64,000 nt of DNA from NCBI GenBank assembly GCA_028703175.1, contig JAQVNJ010000004.1, positions 38,707-102,706 on the forward strand, written 5' to 3'. A program made the translations under genes and the position numbers. This document shows positions 7,606-16,849 of this stretch, piece by piece (position 1 is the first letter of the stretch; the number at the start of each line of letters is the position of its first letter). Source of the stretch: JAAYCB01 sp012744395. Lineage in GTDB: Bacteria; Planctomycetota; Planctomycetia; Pirellulales; Thermoguttaceae. Below the pieces are notes generated by a model. It was not told the DNA's origin, made no database searches, and saw only the letters and a program-made list of their open reading frames with translations.

Positions 7606-9846
7606 TCAACCAATCCGGACGGCGATCCATGTGCCAAGCTGGTAGGTGACCAGTCCGCCGAGGTAGGCCAGCGCGGTCATGTAGGCAAAGGTGAAGGCCG
7701 GCCAGCGGAGACTGTTCGTTTCCCGCCGGATGACGGCCAACGTCGCCGCGCACTGAGCGCAGAGGGTGAAGAAGACCATGATCGACAGGGCCGTGGGAAT
7801 GCTGAATAGCCTGCGTGCCGAACCATTCCAGGTGGCCTGCCGCAGCCTGTCGCGGAACTGTTTCGCGCCCGCTTCCGACTCCGCGTCGGCGTCCTCGCCC
7901 AGGTCGAAGACGACGCCCAGCGTGGCAACGACGATTTCGCGGGCGGGGAACGAGGCGATCACGGCGCAGCTGATTCGCCAGTCCCACCCCAGCGGCTTGA
8001 AGACGGGTTCAACGGCTCGGCCTGCTCGGCCGAGCCAGCTTTGGCGCTGGAATTCGCCGAGTCGCTCGCGCTCCAGTTCCGCGGCCAGCGCTGCGTAATC
8101 CTCCCCGGCCGGATCCATCCGGTCCAAGGCCGCCTTGAGGCGGCTCAGGTGCGGCTGGCGGTCGACCGACGCGGCGTCGTGCGGATAATACAGCGCTGCC
8201 CAGACAAGGATCGAGACGGCCAGGATGATCGTGCCGGCGCAGCGCACGAACAGCCACCCCCGTTCCAACACCCGGTGAAGCACCGTCCCCACGGAGGGCC
8301 ACTTGTAGCTCGGCAGCTCAATGACGAACGGGGGCGTCTCGCCGCGCAACAGCGTCCTCTTCAGCAGCAACGCGACGACCACCGCCGTGAGGATTCCCAG
8401 GGCGTAGAGGCCGAAGAGCGTCAATCCGCGGAGGTCAAAGAACCCGAGGACCGGCTCGTCGGGAATGAACGCCGCGATCAGCAGGGCGAACACCGGCAGC
8501 CGCGCCGAGCACGTCATCAGCGGAGCGACGAGGATCGTCGTCAGCCGGTCGCGGTCATTTTCGATCACCCGGGCGGCCATGATTCCGGGGATCGCGCAGG
8601 CAAACGCCGCAAGCATCGGAATGAACGACTTGCCGCTGAGACCGACCCGCGACATGAACCGGTCCATGAGGTATGCGGCCCGCGCCATGTAGCCGCAATC
8701 CTCGAGGATTCCAATGAAGAAGAACAGGATCAGAATCTGCGGGAGGAACACGAGCACGCCGCCGACACCGCCGACAAGCCCGCTCACGAGCAGGCTCCTC
8801 AGCGCCCCCTCGGCCATCTGGGCCTCGATCTGGGCGCCCAGCCGGGCGCAGCCGGCCTCGATCAGGTCCATGAAGGGGACGGCGCCGCTGAACACGGCCT
8901 GGAAGAGCCCGATCATCAGCGCGGCGAAAATCGCCGTTCCCCAAACGCGGTGCGTCAACACGCGGTCGAGCCGGTCGGTCCACGTCGGCAGGTAATTGTC
9001 CGGTTCATGAACGGCACCGCTGACAATCTGCTCGATCCATGCATAACGCGACCTGGTCTCGACGCCCGGCACCGCGCAGCCGGACTGCTCCAGCCGCAGC
9101 CGCAGCGCGGCGAGTTCCTCGGCGAGCGGCGAGCCTTCGGCGGCGAAGATGCTTCGTTCCAGGTAGCCGCTCGCATCCAGCACGAGGCGTTCAAGCAACG
9201 GCCGTGCCACCGCCCGGCCGGGAGAACCGTTGCCGGATTTGAGAAACCAGCCGGCCAGGCGGTCGATTTCCTGGTGGAACACGGGGGGGAGGGGACTCGA
9301 ATAGGCGCGCCCCTCCCGGCCGGCCACGCGATGCATCGCGGCCTTCAGCTCCGCGATCCCCACGTGGTGGACCGCCTGCGTCGCCACGACCGGAACGCCG
9401 AGCCGCTCCGCCAACCGGTCGCAATCGATCTGGATGCCGCGGCTCTCGGCCAAGTCCATCATGTTGATTGCCACGACGGTCGGCAGGCCGAGCTCGAGAA
9501 CCTGGCTGGCAAGGTAGAGATTCCGGCCCAGGTTGGCCGCGTCGAGCACGCACACGACCAGCTCGACCGGCGGCACGCCGTCTTGGCGCCCAAGCAGCAC
9601 GTCGACGGCCACCATTTCATCCCGGCTGCGCGGCGCCAGGCTGTACAAGCCCGGCAGGTCGACAACCTCGATCTTCCGGCCGGCATACTCCATCAGGCCG
9701 CTGCGCCGTTCCACGGTCACGCCGGGGTAGTTGCCCACGCGCTGCCGCACACCCACCAAGGCCCCGAACAGGCTCGACTTGCCCGTGTTCGGATTGCCGA
9801 TCAGGGCAACAGTCATCGTGGCGCGGGCGGCGGGAACGTGGGGCAT
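7606..9846 (-). CDS. feoB: Ferrous iron transport protein B
   Basis: The 746-residue product is the GTP-gated Fe(II) permease of the inner membrane. The N-terminal G domain shows GNPNTGKSSLFGALVG, VEVVDLPGLYSLAPRS and VAINMMDLAESRGI. A helical regulatory domain follows (to about residue 280). The two gate-containing membrane halves come next, with PFMDLIEAG, VLVFLPQILILFFFIGILED and the second-half SCAVIASFPAREIVVATLGV. ATG 9846 is used; an ATG at 9816 starting MTVALIGNPNTGKSS is possible, and neither has a strong ribosome site. feoA lies upstream across a 176-nt gap, and a Cys-rich partner follows by 4 nt. Confidence 0.96.
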   Translation of the reverse strand: MPHVPAARATMTVALIGNPNTGKSSLFGALVGVRQRVGNYPGVTVERRSGLMEYAGRKIEVVDLPGLYSLAPRSRDEMVAVDVLLGRQDGVPPVELVVCVLDAANLGRNLYLASQVLELGLPTVVAINMMDLAESRGIQIDCDRLAERLGVPVVATQAVHHVGIAELKAAMHRVAGREGRAYSSPLPPVFHQEIDRLAGWFLKSGNGSPGRAVARPLLERLVLDASGYLERSIFAAEGSPLAEELAALRLRLEQSGCAVPGVETRSRYAWIEQIVSGAVHEPDNYLPTWTDRLDRVLTHRVWGTAIFAALMIGLFQAVFSGAVPFMDLIEAGCARLGAQIEAQMAEGALRSLLVSGLVGGVGGVLVFLPQILILFFFIGILEDCGYMARAAYLMDRFMSRVGLSGKSFIPMLAAFACAIPGIMAARVIENDRDRLTTILVAPLMTCSARLPVFALLIAAFIPDEPVLGFFDLRGLTLFGLYALGILTAVVVALLLKRTLLRGETPPFVIELPSYKWPSVGTVLHRVLERGWLFVRCAGTIILAVSILVWAALYYPHDAASVDRQPHLSRLKAALDRMDPAGEDYAALAAELERERLGEFQRQSWLGRAGRAVEPVFKPLGWDWRISCAVIASFPAREIVVATLGVVFDLGEDADAESEAGAKQFRDRLRQATWNGSARRLFSIPTALSIMVFFTLCAQCAATLAVIRRETNSLRWPAFTFAYMTALAYLGGLVTYQLGTWIAVRIG

Positions 9847-10022
9847 GGAAGCTCAGCAGGTTTGCAGCCTCAAACAGCGGGAGCCGGCACCGGCGGGAGG
9901 GCGATCGACTGGCCGGTCCCGACCCGGGCACGGGACCGATCCGGCGGGCAGCGCCGTCTGGCGCTATCGCGGTCCGCCACGGAGCGGGCCGGCGGTTGGC
10001 AGCGGCCTGGCACGCTGGCGCG

Positions 10023-10271
10023 TCACGGGGAGGCGAGTGTTTCCGCCGGCTGAACCAGCACCTCCAGGAGACCATCGGAACGGATGCAGACCTTGTTGCC
10101 CGCCATGCGGATGATGCAGGGACTGCCGGGCCGGAACATCTCGATCCGGACTCCGCCACGGAGACCGAGCTCCTCCAGACGATGGACATGATCCGGCGGT
10201 CCAGAAATCCGGTTGACGAAAGCCGCTTGGCCACAAAGAAGGCGTTTCAGCGGGATCACGGCGTGCACCAT
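10023..10271 (-). CDS. feoA: FeoA family protein
   Basis: The 82-residue SH3-like protein regulates or stabilises FeoB. The family pattern is VIPLKRLLCGQAAFVNRISG ... HRLEELGLRGGVRIEMFRPG ... SPCIIRMAGNKVCIRSDGL. ATG 10271 has AAAGGA 7 nt upstream; the longer open frame to 10319 starts inside the operator region and is rejected. It is the first gene of the feo cluster and sits directly behind a Fur-like palindrome. Confidence 0.9.
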   Translation of the reverse strand: MVHAVIPLKRLLCGQAAFVNRISGPPDHVHRLEELGLRGGVRIEMFRPGSPCIIRMAGNKVCIRSDGLLEVLVQPAETLASP

Positions 10272-10294
10272 GCAGACATCCTTTAACTCAATAA

Positions 10295-10309
10295 TGAGAC
10301 TCAGTCTCA
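10295..10309. promoter_or_regulatory. Putative Fur operator of the feo operon
   Basis: TGAGACTCAGTCTCA is a perfect 7-1-7 inverted repeat 24 nt upstream of the feoA start, in an AT-richer patch. It matches the TGAGAAT-n-ATTCTCA style of Fur box in geometry and in the TGAGA/TCTCA ends. Together with the Fe(II) uptake genes this suggests iron-dependent repression by Fur. The regulator itself is not in the window. Confidence 0.72.
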
Positions 10310-10352
10310 CTAATATCAAATTCTAAAGCATGCTTCCAACCGAATCAAGGGC

Positions 10353-11882
10353 TCACCCATCCGGATTTTCGGCAGTCGGTGAAAGCAACTTCAAGACCAT
10401 CCCCGACCAGATCACCTGGGGCAACTCCGTGTCGAGGCCGTGCAGCGCCTCCTTGGGACGATCGACGATCTGGCCGAGCAGCAGCAGGCGGTCGTCTTGC
10501 GCGATCGGGAGGATGCCGGGACTGACCACGACCACCCGCTCGCCCGTCCCGGCCACCTGCAACGTGGTCAGGTATCCCTTTCCGCGCGGGGTGTTGGGCT
10601 TGTTGGCGGTGCCGACCAGCAAGATGCCGTCCGATGTTCGGCCGGAATCAGCCAGGCGGCTGCCGGCCTCTTGGCCAATTTTCGCGAAGTCTTCCCCGTC
10701 GAGATCGCGGAGCAACCGCCGCACCGCCTCGAAGCGGTATTGCATCTGGGGGCCACCGCCGCGGCGATCGACAAACGTCGCCGCCTCGGCCAGCCGGCAC
10801 CAGGCTGCGTACCCTTCGGCGTTCAGGCTGTCCGGCTTCATGGCCTCGGCGACGGCTCTCAGGGCCGCGCCGAACAGGTCGGGACTGACCTCGGGCGGAT
10901 TGACCAGACCGATCGCGTCGGGTGGCAAGGCTTCGGTGGCGGATTCGGAGGCATCCGGCGGGGGCGACTCGTCCACCGCGACCGGCGGGTGTGCCTGCCC
11001 GCCATCGCCGGCCGCCTCTGGCGGAATCTCCGCGCCGGCCGATGGCTGATCCTCGGCCGCCGTGCGGTCGCCCGCATCGGCGTCGGCCTCCCCATCCGGC
11101 TCCCTGGGAGGACCGCCGAGCCAATCCGGACGATGGGCGACGGTGTGCTTGACTCCCGGCAGGTAGACTTGCAGGAAGTCGAATCGCCGACCGCCGATCA
11201 GGTTCAGCATGTAATACGTGATCAACAATCCGGCGGCGCCGCCGAGGACTGCCCCGATCAGGTCGTTCAGCCCTCCGCGTTCGCGGCGCGACCGCGGGCG
11301 TGCGGCCGCCCCCCTGGCCTCTCCCGCGACGGAATTGCCGCTCGCGCCGATCGGAGCCCCGAACTGAAACGCGCCTTCCGGTTCCGGCAATCGCTCACCT
11401 CCGCCGAGTTGCAGCCGAAAATCCGCATGGTCGCCGCGGTCCCCCGCACTGCCGAAGTCAAACCGCATTCCCGCTTCCGCCGCCGGTTCCGCGGAACCGC
11501 CTCGTCCGAGAATCCGCGCCGCCGCCTCCTGCCCCAAAGGTTCGTCCGTCTCGGCCACCAGCAGCGTCTCCAGGCGAAAGGCTTGCCGGCAGCAGGGACA
11601 GCGGACCTCGTTCGGGCCGTCTCCGGAAGCCCCACCTCCGGACGACGGCGCACCGGGTCCCGCGGCGGTCGCCGTCGGGCCGCTGCTTTGCTCGGAGCCA
11701 GCGCTGATAATGATCAATTCCGGCGGAAGCGGTTGCGATTCGGTCTCGGCAACGAAATCGAGCGCCTCGGACAGGTCGAATCGCTCCTGGCAGAGGGGAC
11801 ACTGGACAACGGCGCTTTCACTCGGCACGGCGGGAATCGCGACCGCCCGCTGGCAACGGGGGCAGTTCGCGGTCTGCGGCAT
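10353..11882 (-). CDS. Zinc-ribbon, single-span membrane protein of unknown function
   Basis: The 509-residue protein starts with paired CxxC motifs (CPRCQRAV ... CPLCQERFD) that form a probable zinc ribbon, and has a further ribbon-like CPCCRQAF near residue 95. One transmembrane segment lies near residue 210 (LIGAVLGGAAGLLITYYMLN). A Pro/Glu/Ala-rich linker then leads to a folded C-terminal domain from about residue 320 that I do not recognise. ATG 11882 has GAAGGAGAG upstream; the longer open frame is rejected because it lacks a site. Planctomycetes have many zinc-ribbon/transmembrane proteins of this plan with no known role. Confidence 0.75.
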   Translation of the reverse strand: MPQTANCPRCQRAVAIPAVPSESAVVQCPLCQERFDLSEALDFVAETESQPLPPELIIISAGSEQSSGPTATAAGPGAPSSGGGASGDGPNEVRCPCCRQAFRLETLLVAETDEPLGQEAAARILGRGGSAEPAAEAGMRFDFGSAGDRGDHADFRLQLGGGERLPEPEGAFQFGAPIGASGNSVAGEARGAAARPRSRRERGGLNDLIGAVLGGAAGLLITYYMLNLIGGRRFDFLQVYLPGVKHTVAHRPDWLGGPPREPDGEADADAGDRTAAEDQPSAGAEIPPEAAGDGGQAHPPVAVDESPPPDASESATEALPPDAIGLVNPPEVSPDLFGAALRAVAEAMKPDSLNAEGYAAWCRLAEAATFVDRRGGGPQMQYRFEAVRRLLRDLDGEDFAKIGQEAGSRLADSGRTSDGILLVGTANKPNTPRGKGYLTTLQVAGTGERVVVVSPGILPIAQDDRLLLLGQIVDRPKEALHGLDTELPQVIWSGMVLKLLSPTAENPDG

Positions 11883-12118
11883 GATCTCTCCTTCGCTCCA
11901 GCCACCTTTCTGATGCAGTCTAGCATTTCTGGATTCAGCTTGCCCACCACCGGCCGGACATTTTGGCACCGGCGGCGCGCCCCACTAGAATAGCCGACGG
12001 CTGCGGGAAAAGGAGCGCAACGCGAGTTGGAGGAGGCGCCGGGGCCGCGGGCCGTGAAGCGAGCGCTGCCACCACGGCGGGCGCTCGGCCGAAGCACGCG
12101 CCTCGGGGGGGGAGCCAA

Positions 12119-12361
12119 TCAAGGAACGCCCAGATTCCGCTCGATCTGGCGGGCTTTGTTGCTGTACGCCGTGGCGGAACCCGGATGATCCGCGCGGCGA
12201 AGGGCCTGCGGCAGCGTCGACCATTCGTCCTGGGCGAACGTTTCGCCGCGGAGATTGGACTTGGTGCAGCCCGGCAGCATCAAGCCGAGCAGAAGCAGCG
12301 TCGACACCGCCACGTGCCTCAGCGTTCGAATGGCTCGATTGGGGGTTAGGTCTGTGGCCAT
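12119..12361 (-). CDS. Small putative lipoprotein, 80 residues
   Basis: A hydrophobic signal (RHVAVSTLLLLGLMLPGC) ends in the lipobox LPGC, predicting lipid attachment at the cysteine near residue 31. The mature part is about 50 residues (TKSNLRGETFAQDEWSTL ... NKARQIERNLGV), probably helical and envelope-anchored. The ribosome site is weak, so the start at 12361 is chosen from the signal sequence. No function can be assigned. It is transcribed away from bshB1. Confidence 0.65.
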   Translation of the reverse strand: MATDLTPNRAIRTLRHVAVSTLLLLGLMLPGCTKSNLRGETFAQDEWSTLPQALRRADHPGSATAYSNKARQIERNLGVP

Positions 12362-12721
12362 CTGAGAATTGGAGAAAATCGAGAACCTCGGGACCGGGGC
12401 GGGGAGTGTGGCAGATTCGGACCGGCAAGTCCAGGTCATTTGGCACAGTTTTCGCAATTTCTGGGGAATCTTTTCTTTCTTTCCCCAGGGTAGAGTTGTC
12501 TTGCGGAGGGCCTCTGGCCGACCTGACGGCTCGTGCGCTTGCCCGCCGCAATCGGACTGTTAAAGTGTTGTTGGCGGCCGTCTTGCTCAGTCCGAGCCGC
12601 GCAGACTGCTGCAAGGTTCCCGAACTGGAGCTTGGGAACCAGACTTCGTCTCGTTTTCTTGTCCGCCCGCCGGGGGCGAGGCGGCTTCTTCACGCCCCCC
12701 CTTCAGACCCGGAAGATGACC
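12362..12721. other. Divergent intergenic region with palindromic repeat
   Basis: This region lies between the small lipoprotein (minus) and bshB1 (plus). It contains the imperfect GTTCCC palindrome at 12615-12640. The remaining open frames have no recognisable protein character. Confidence 0.5.
12615..12640. repeat. GTTCCCAAGCT-family palindrome, imperfect copy
   Basis: GGTTCCCGAACT and AGCTTGGGAACC face each other across GG. This is the same element as the perfect copies at 18836-18865 and 50653-50678, with two mismatches in the left arm. Confidence 0.8.
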
Positions 12722-13411
12722 ATGTTGGATGCACTTGTTGTCGCTCCCCATCCCGACGACGCAGAATTGGGTATGGGCGGGACGATCGTCCGCCTGATCG
12801 AGCAGGGCCTCGCCGTGGGCATTCTCGATCTGACGGACGGTGAGCCGACGCCCTTCGGCGATCCGGAAACTCGGGCCCGGGAAACCGCCCGGGCGACCCG
12901 GATTCTGGGCATCCCGTGGCGCGAGAACCTCGGTTTGCCGAATCGCAGCCTGGAGCCGACGCTCGAAGCGCGGGCACGCTTGGCCGCCGTGTTCCGCAAA
13001 GTCCGCCCGCGGTGGATTTTCGCGCCCTACTGGGTCGATGCCCATCCCGACCACACGGCCGCCACCGAACTGGTCGAGGCGGCCCGTTTCTGGTCGAAAT
13101 TGACCAAGACCGAGATGCCGGGCGAGCCGCATTATCCCCAGCGCATCCTCTATTACTTCTGCATCCATTTGCGGCTGATTCCGCAACCCGCGTTCGTCGT
13201 CGACATCAGCGACCAGTGGGACCGCAAGCTCGAAGCGATCCGCTGCTACGAGAGCCAATTTTCCAAGGGGCGCCCGCAACAGCCTCCGACGTTCCTCGAT
13301 CGGTGGCGCGATATGGCATCGGCATGGGGACTCGTGATCGGCACACGCTACGGGGAACCCTTCGCCTCGCGCGAGCCGATCGGCCTGGCCGGCCTCCGCG
13401 AATTGATCTGA
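12722..13411 (+). CDS. bshB1: BshB1-type N-acetylglucosaminyl-malate deacetylase
   Basis: This 229-residue LmbE/PIG-L family Zn deacetylase has the metal site ALVVAPHPDDAELGMGGT at the N-terminus and the third ligand in VDAHPDHTAATELV. BshB1 family features such as LTDGEPTPFGDPETRARE, LGIPWRENLGLPNR and the C-terminal RYGEPF are present. The enzyme removes the acetyl group from GlcNAc-malate in bacillithiol synthesis. ATG 12722 is used because CGGAAG lies six nt before it; the ATG at 12716 would abut that site. bshA and bshC are not in the window. Other LmbE-family roles cannot be excluded. Confidence 0.85.
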   Translation: MLDALVVAPHPDDAELGMGGTIVRLIEQGLAVGILDLTDGEPTPFGDPETRARETARATRILGIPWRENLGLPNRSLEPTLEARARLAAVFRKVRPRWIFAPYWVDAHPDHTAATELVEAARFWSKLTKTEMPGEPHYPQRILYYFCIHLRLIPQPAFVVDISDQWDRKLEAIRCYESQFSKGRPQQPPTFLDRWRDMASAWGLVIGTRYGEPFASREPIGLAGLRELI

Positions 13412-13577
13412 CCGGCCAGGCGTTGCCGCGGCAGGACGTCCAAGCCGGCGGCGCCGGCTCTCAAGCGTCTCGCCAGCCGTTGACCACGGCCGATTGGCGG
13501 GCTAACCTCGTGGGCTGTTGCCGAGCAACGTTCCGTCCGCACGGCTCCGCGAAACAGTCAATCCCCGTGAGCGTGCC

Positions 13578-14387
13578 ATGACCTGTCTGCGCTACGCAAA
13601 CCTGCTGCTGGCCACCAGTTGCCTTCTTGTGGCGACTACGGGACCGGGCCCTGGCCGGGCCGCGGCAGCCGAAGCCGAAACCGAACAGAAGTACGGCTAC
13701 GACGATACGCCGATGCTTCCCGGCTCGCCGTGGCGGGTCCACGATCGCAATCGGCCTCAACCGGAGAGGATCATACCCGGCCAGACGCCCGCGGAGCCCC
13801 CTTCCGACGCGATTCTCCTTTTCGACGGCACGGACCTCTCCCAGTGGGAGGGCGCGGGCGACGAGGCGATCGAAGACGGCGCCATCAATGTGTTGAAGAC
13901 CAAGGGGCTGGCCACCAAACGGACCTTTGGCGACTGCCAGCTTCACCTCGAATGGGCCACGCCCGAGAAGGCCGACGGCAGCCCGATGAACTGGGGAAAC
14001 AGCGGCGTTTTCTTCCAGGGCCAGTACGAACTCCAGATCATCGAGTCGCACGACGCCCGCATCTATGCCGATGGAATCGCCGGAGCGATTTACGGCCAGT
14101 CTCCGCCGCTGGTCAATCCCGCCCGCAAACCGGGCCAATGGCAGTCGTTCGACGTCGTGTTCACCGCGCCGCGGCTGGAGGGTGAAAAGGTTGTCGCGCC
14201 CGCCAGAATGACCGTCTTGTGGAACGGCGTGCTGGTTCAGTACCACCAACAGGTCCTCGGCAGCACGCTGCACAAGACGCTTCCGACGTACAGCTCGCCG
14301 GCGGCGACCGGCCCGCTGGTGATCCAGCAGCACAACTCGGCGGTCCGGCTGCGGAACCTTTGGATCCGGCCGCTCGACCTGAAGTGA
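13578..14387 (+). CDS. Exported DUF1080 (3-keto-disaccharide hydrolase-like) protein
   Basis: A 269-residue exported protein has a signal peptide (MTCLRYANLLLATSCLLVAT) and one DUF1080 concanavalin-like domain. Its typical opening is DAILLFDGTDLSQWEG, followed by FGDCQLHLEWATP, NSGVFFQGQYELQIIESH and RNLWIRPL at the end. The family is greatly expanded in planctomycetes. Some members hydrolyse 3-keto-glycosides and others act only as carbohydrate-binding modules, so the activity is unproven here. It converges on the methyltransferase gene with only 9 nt between stops. Confidence 0.88.
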   Translation: MTCLRYANLLLATSCLLVATTGPGPGRAAAAEAETEQKYGYDDTPMLPGSPWRVHDRNRPQPERIIPGQTPAEPPSDAILLFDGTDLSQWEGAGDEAIEDGAINVLKTKGLATKRTFGDCQLHLEWATPEKADGSPMNWGNSGVFFQGQYELQIIESHDARIYADGIAGAIYGQSPPLVNPARKPGQWQSFDVVFTAPRLEGEKVVAPARMTVLWNGVLVQYHQQVLGSTLHKTLPTYSSPAATGPLVIQQHNSAVRLRNLWIRPLDLK

Positions 14388-14396
14388 CCGGAAGCA

Positions 14397-15002
14397 TCAC
14401 TGGCGATCGGCGGATGATCCGCCCTGAGGATCGATCGGCCGGTCCATGGGTGCCGATTTGACCAGCGCCGCCACATGGCTCAGCCGCACCCGCGGCGCGT
14501 CGTCGAGGCGATCGAACCCGACCCGGCGCGCACTCTGGACCATGTCGCGAAATTCATGTTCCGCGACGTGGCCCCGAGGTTCCACGATCAGGAATCTGCC
14601 GCCCCCCGCCAGGTGTGCGCAGACGTGCTCGAAGAGACGCCGCAAGTCGCCCGCTTCATGGGCCGACCAGAAGGCCAGCGCAAAGTCGATCGGCTCGGCA
14701 AGACCGAGCCGGTCCGGCTGGCAAAGGTGGCCGCGGATTCGCTCGGCAAGGCCTGCTTTGCGGGCTCGCTTTTCGAGCGCGGCCAGCATCTGCGGCTGAA
14801 CGTCCGCGGCGATCACCTTGCCCTCGGGCCCCACGAGCCGGGCCATGGCAATCGCGAAGATGCCCATCCCACAGCCGAAATCAAGTGCTGTCATGCCCGG
14901 CGCAAGAAACGGCGCGAGGATCTTCTCCGGCTGGTGGAGCAGTCTCCGCAACGGGTTGTCGATGAAGTAGCCGCCCCACCAGGGGCACACATGCGGTCGC
15001 AC
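14397..15002 (-). CDS. Class I SAM-dependent methyltransferase
   Basis: The product has a Methyltransf_25/11 fold: SAM-binding loop MTALDFGCGMGIFAIAMARL, the second-strand acidic residue in GKVIAADVQPQML, FALAFWSAHEA, and GGRFLIVEPRGHVAEHEF. It opens with HVCPWWGGYFIDNPLRRLL, as in a planctomycetal/delta-proteobacterial methyltransferase group of unknown substrate. The GTG at 15002 precedes this conserved opening. The frame also permits an ATG at 15098, which would add 32 residues of non-conserved look. Neither start has a strong ribosome site. Confidence 0.82.
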   Translation of the reverse strand: MRPHVCPWWGGYFIDNPLRRLLHQPEKILAPFLAPGMTALDFGCGMGIFAIAMARLVGPEGKVIAADVQPQMLAALEKRARKAGLAERIRGHLCQPDRLGLAEPIDFALAFWSAHEAGDLRRLFEHVCAHLAGGGRFLIVEPRGHVAEHEFRDMVQSARRVGFDRLDDAPRVRLSHVAALVKSAPMDRPIDPQGGSSADRQ

Positions 15003-15372
15003 GGAGGAGTCCCCAATTGGCTTTTCGCGCTGTCTCGGGGGGGAAGCCCCGTTCCCCGGCAGCGGCCGCGGAACGCACGGCCCTGCATGGTAACACACGG
15101 TCGGCGTGCGGGCAAACGCACGCTTCGAGAACCGCCTGCCGCCAAGCCACCCTCCACACCGGGCCGTTGGCCTGCGGGTCCAGCGGCTTCTCCGGCCCGG
15201 CCGCGCCCCCGGCAGACGCGGTGGTTTATGGCCGCGTGCTCGGGCGGTACGATGGAACGCATTGCCAAGCCTCTCGCAACCGGCGGAATCCCCTCCCGTG
15301 GATCAGCCGCGACGCGGAGGGAGCCCACCTGCGATCGGACCGTGCTCGAGCCGACTGAACAAGGAGCGAACG
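15003..15372. other. Divergent intergenic region upstream of the fucosidase
   Basis: This region separates the methyltransferase from the fucosidase gene. Part of it may code for the methyltransferase N-terminus if ATG 15098 is used. No operator-like inverted repeat resembling the one upstream of deoR (27253-27293) was seen here. Confidence 0.4.
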
Positions 15373-16737
15373 ATGAGGAAACGAACGACCGGTTGGAGAC
15401 TCCTGGCCCTGCTGGTGCTTGGGACAGCGCTTGCCGTTCCGCCCGTCTCGGCGGAGGACGTCTGCCGCGAGACGAAGGAGCAGCGCGACGCGCGGATGGC
15501 CTGGTGGCGCGATGCCCGCTTCGGGATGTTCATCCACTGGGGTCTCTACGCGCTGCCGGCGGGCGAGTGGAACGGACGGCCGGTTGCCGGCATCGGCGAG
15601 TGGATCATGGATCGGGCGAACATCCCGGTCAAGGACTACGAGACGCTCGCCGGGCAGTTCAATCCGGCGCGGTTCAACGCGGCCGAGTGGGTGCGGATCG
15701 CCAAGGACGCCGGCGCGAAGTACATCGTGATCACCTCGAAGCACCACGATGGCTTCTGCCTGTTCGCCACGGAGACGACCGATTGGGACGTGGTCGACGC
15801 CACGCCTTACGGCAAGGACCTGCTGGCGCCGCTGGCCGCCGAGTGCCGCAAGCAGGGCCTGAAGCTCTGCACGTACTACTCGATCATGGACTGGCACCAT
15901 CCGGCCCAATACCGCGGCAGCGAGAATCGCTACAACCCGACGAAGATGCACGAGGGCCGCAAGACGGAGTACATGGACTACATGAAGGCCCAAATGAAGG
16001 ACCTGTTCCGCTCCTGCGATCCGGAGGTCCTCTGGTTCGACGGCGAATGGCCCGACTGGTACACCGAGGCCGATGCCCGCGAACTCTATGCCTATCTGCG
16101 GAACCTGAAGCCGCGGTTGATTATCAACAACCGGATCGGCAAGGGCCGCAAGGGCATGGAGGGGCTCAGCGGAGAGGAGTACGCGGGCGATTTCGGCACC
16201 CCCGAACAGCAGATCCCCGCCACCGGAATTCCCGGCGTCGACTGGGAAACCTGCATGACGATGAACGACACCTGGGGATTCAAGAAGAACGATCGGAACT
16301 GGAAGAGCCTGGAAACGCTCACGCGCAACCTCATCGACAGCGCGTCCAAAGGCGGCAACTACCTGCTGAATGTCGGCCCGACGGCCGCGGGGGAGATTCC
16401 GGCGGCGAGCGTCGAACGCCTGGCGGGCATCGGCCAGTGGATGAAGGCCAACGGCGAATCGATCTACGCCACCCAGGCCAGCCCGTTCGCCGAGACTCCC
16501 TGGGGCCGCTGCACCCAGAAATCCCTCCGCGGAAAGACCCGGCTCTACCTGCACGTGTTCGATTGGCCGGCCGGCGGCAAACTGGTCGTCCCGGTCGCGG
16601 GCAAACCGGTCGGCGCCAGCCTGCTGGCCAGCGGGGCCAGGCTCGACGCGGCGGCTGAGAACGACGCCGTGACGATCACCCTGCCGCCAGCAGCCCCGTC
16701 GAAGATCGCCACGGTGGTCGTGTTGGACGTTGAGTGA
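15373..16737 (+). CDS. Secreted alpha-L-fucosidase, GH29
   Basis: The 454-residue protein has a signal peptide (LLALLVLGTALAVPPVSA) and a full GH29 barrel: DARFGMFIHWGLYALPAGEW, YIVITSKHHDGFCLF, TYYSIMDWHHP and SASKGGNYLLNVGPTAAGEIP. Asp223 in LWFDGEWPDW is the expected catalytic nucleophile. A small C-terminal beta domain follows. AAGGAG precedes ATG 15373. It would release L-fucose from plant or algal glycans in the periplasm or outside. The microcompartment operon 2.5 kb away would then process the aldolase-step products of fucose, although the two are on opposite strands. Confidence 0.93.
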   Translation: MRKRTTGWRLLALLVLGTALAVPPVSAEDVCRETKEQRDARMAWWRDARFGMFIHWGLYALPAGEWNGRPVAGIGEWIMDRANIPVKDYETLAGQFNPARFNAAEWVRIAKDAGAKYIVITSKHHDGFCLFATETTDWDVVDATPYGKDLLAPLAAECRKQGLKLCTYYSIMDWHHPAQYRGSENRYNPTKMHEGRKTEYMDYMKAQMKDLFRSCDPEVLWFDGEWPDWYTEADARELYAYLRNLKPRLIINNRIGKGRKGMEGLSGEEYAGDFGTPEQQIPATGIPGVDWETCMTMNDTWGFKKNDRNWKSLETLTRNLIDSASKGGNYLLNVGPTAAGEIPAASVERLAGIGQWMKANGESIYATQASPFAETPWGRCTQKSLRGKTRLYLHVFDWPAGGKLVVPVAGKPVGASLLASGARLDAAAENDAVTITLPPAAPSKIATVVVLDVE

Positions 16738-16849
16738 GTCTCAAGACAACGAAGGTGGCCGGGCGGCGTTCGCGGGCCGCTCGCGCGGCGCGCTCCGCGG
16801 TCCCGCCGCGGAACAGGCCGAATCCTCCAATTCGCAGAAAGGGAATGCG

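Noticed and set aside
8041..10053. Long plus-strand open frame of 670 codons opposite feoB
   Set aside because: It is the antisense shadow of feoB, rich in His, Arg and Gln with no domain pattern.
14475..16658. Long plus-strand open frame of 727 codons
   Set aside because: It runs antisense to the methyltransferase and in another frame across the fucosidase. Its translation is low-complexity Arg/Pro/Ala, typical of GC-rich shadow frames.
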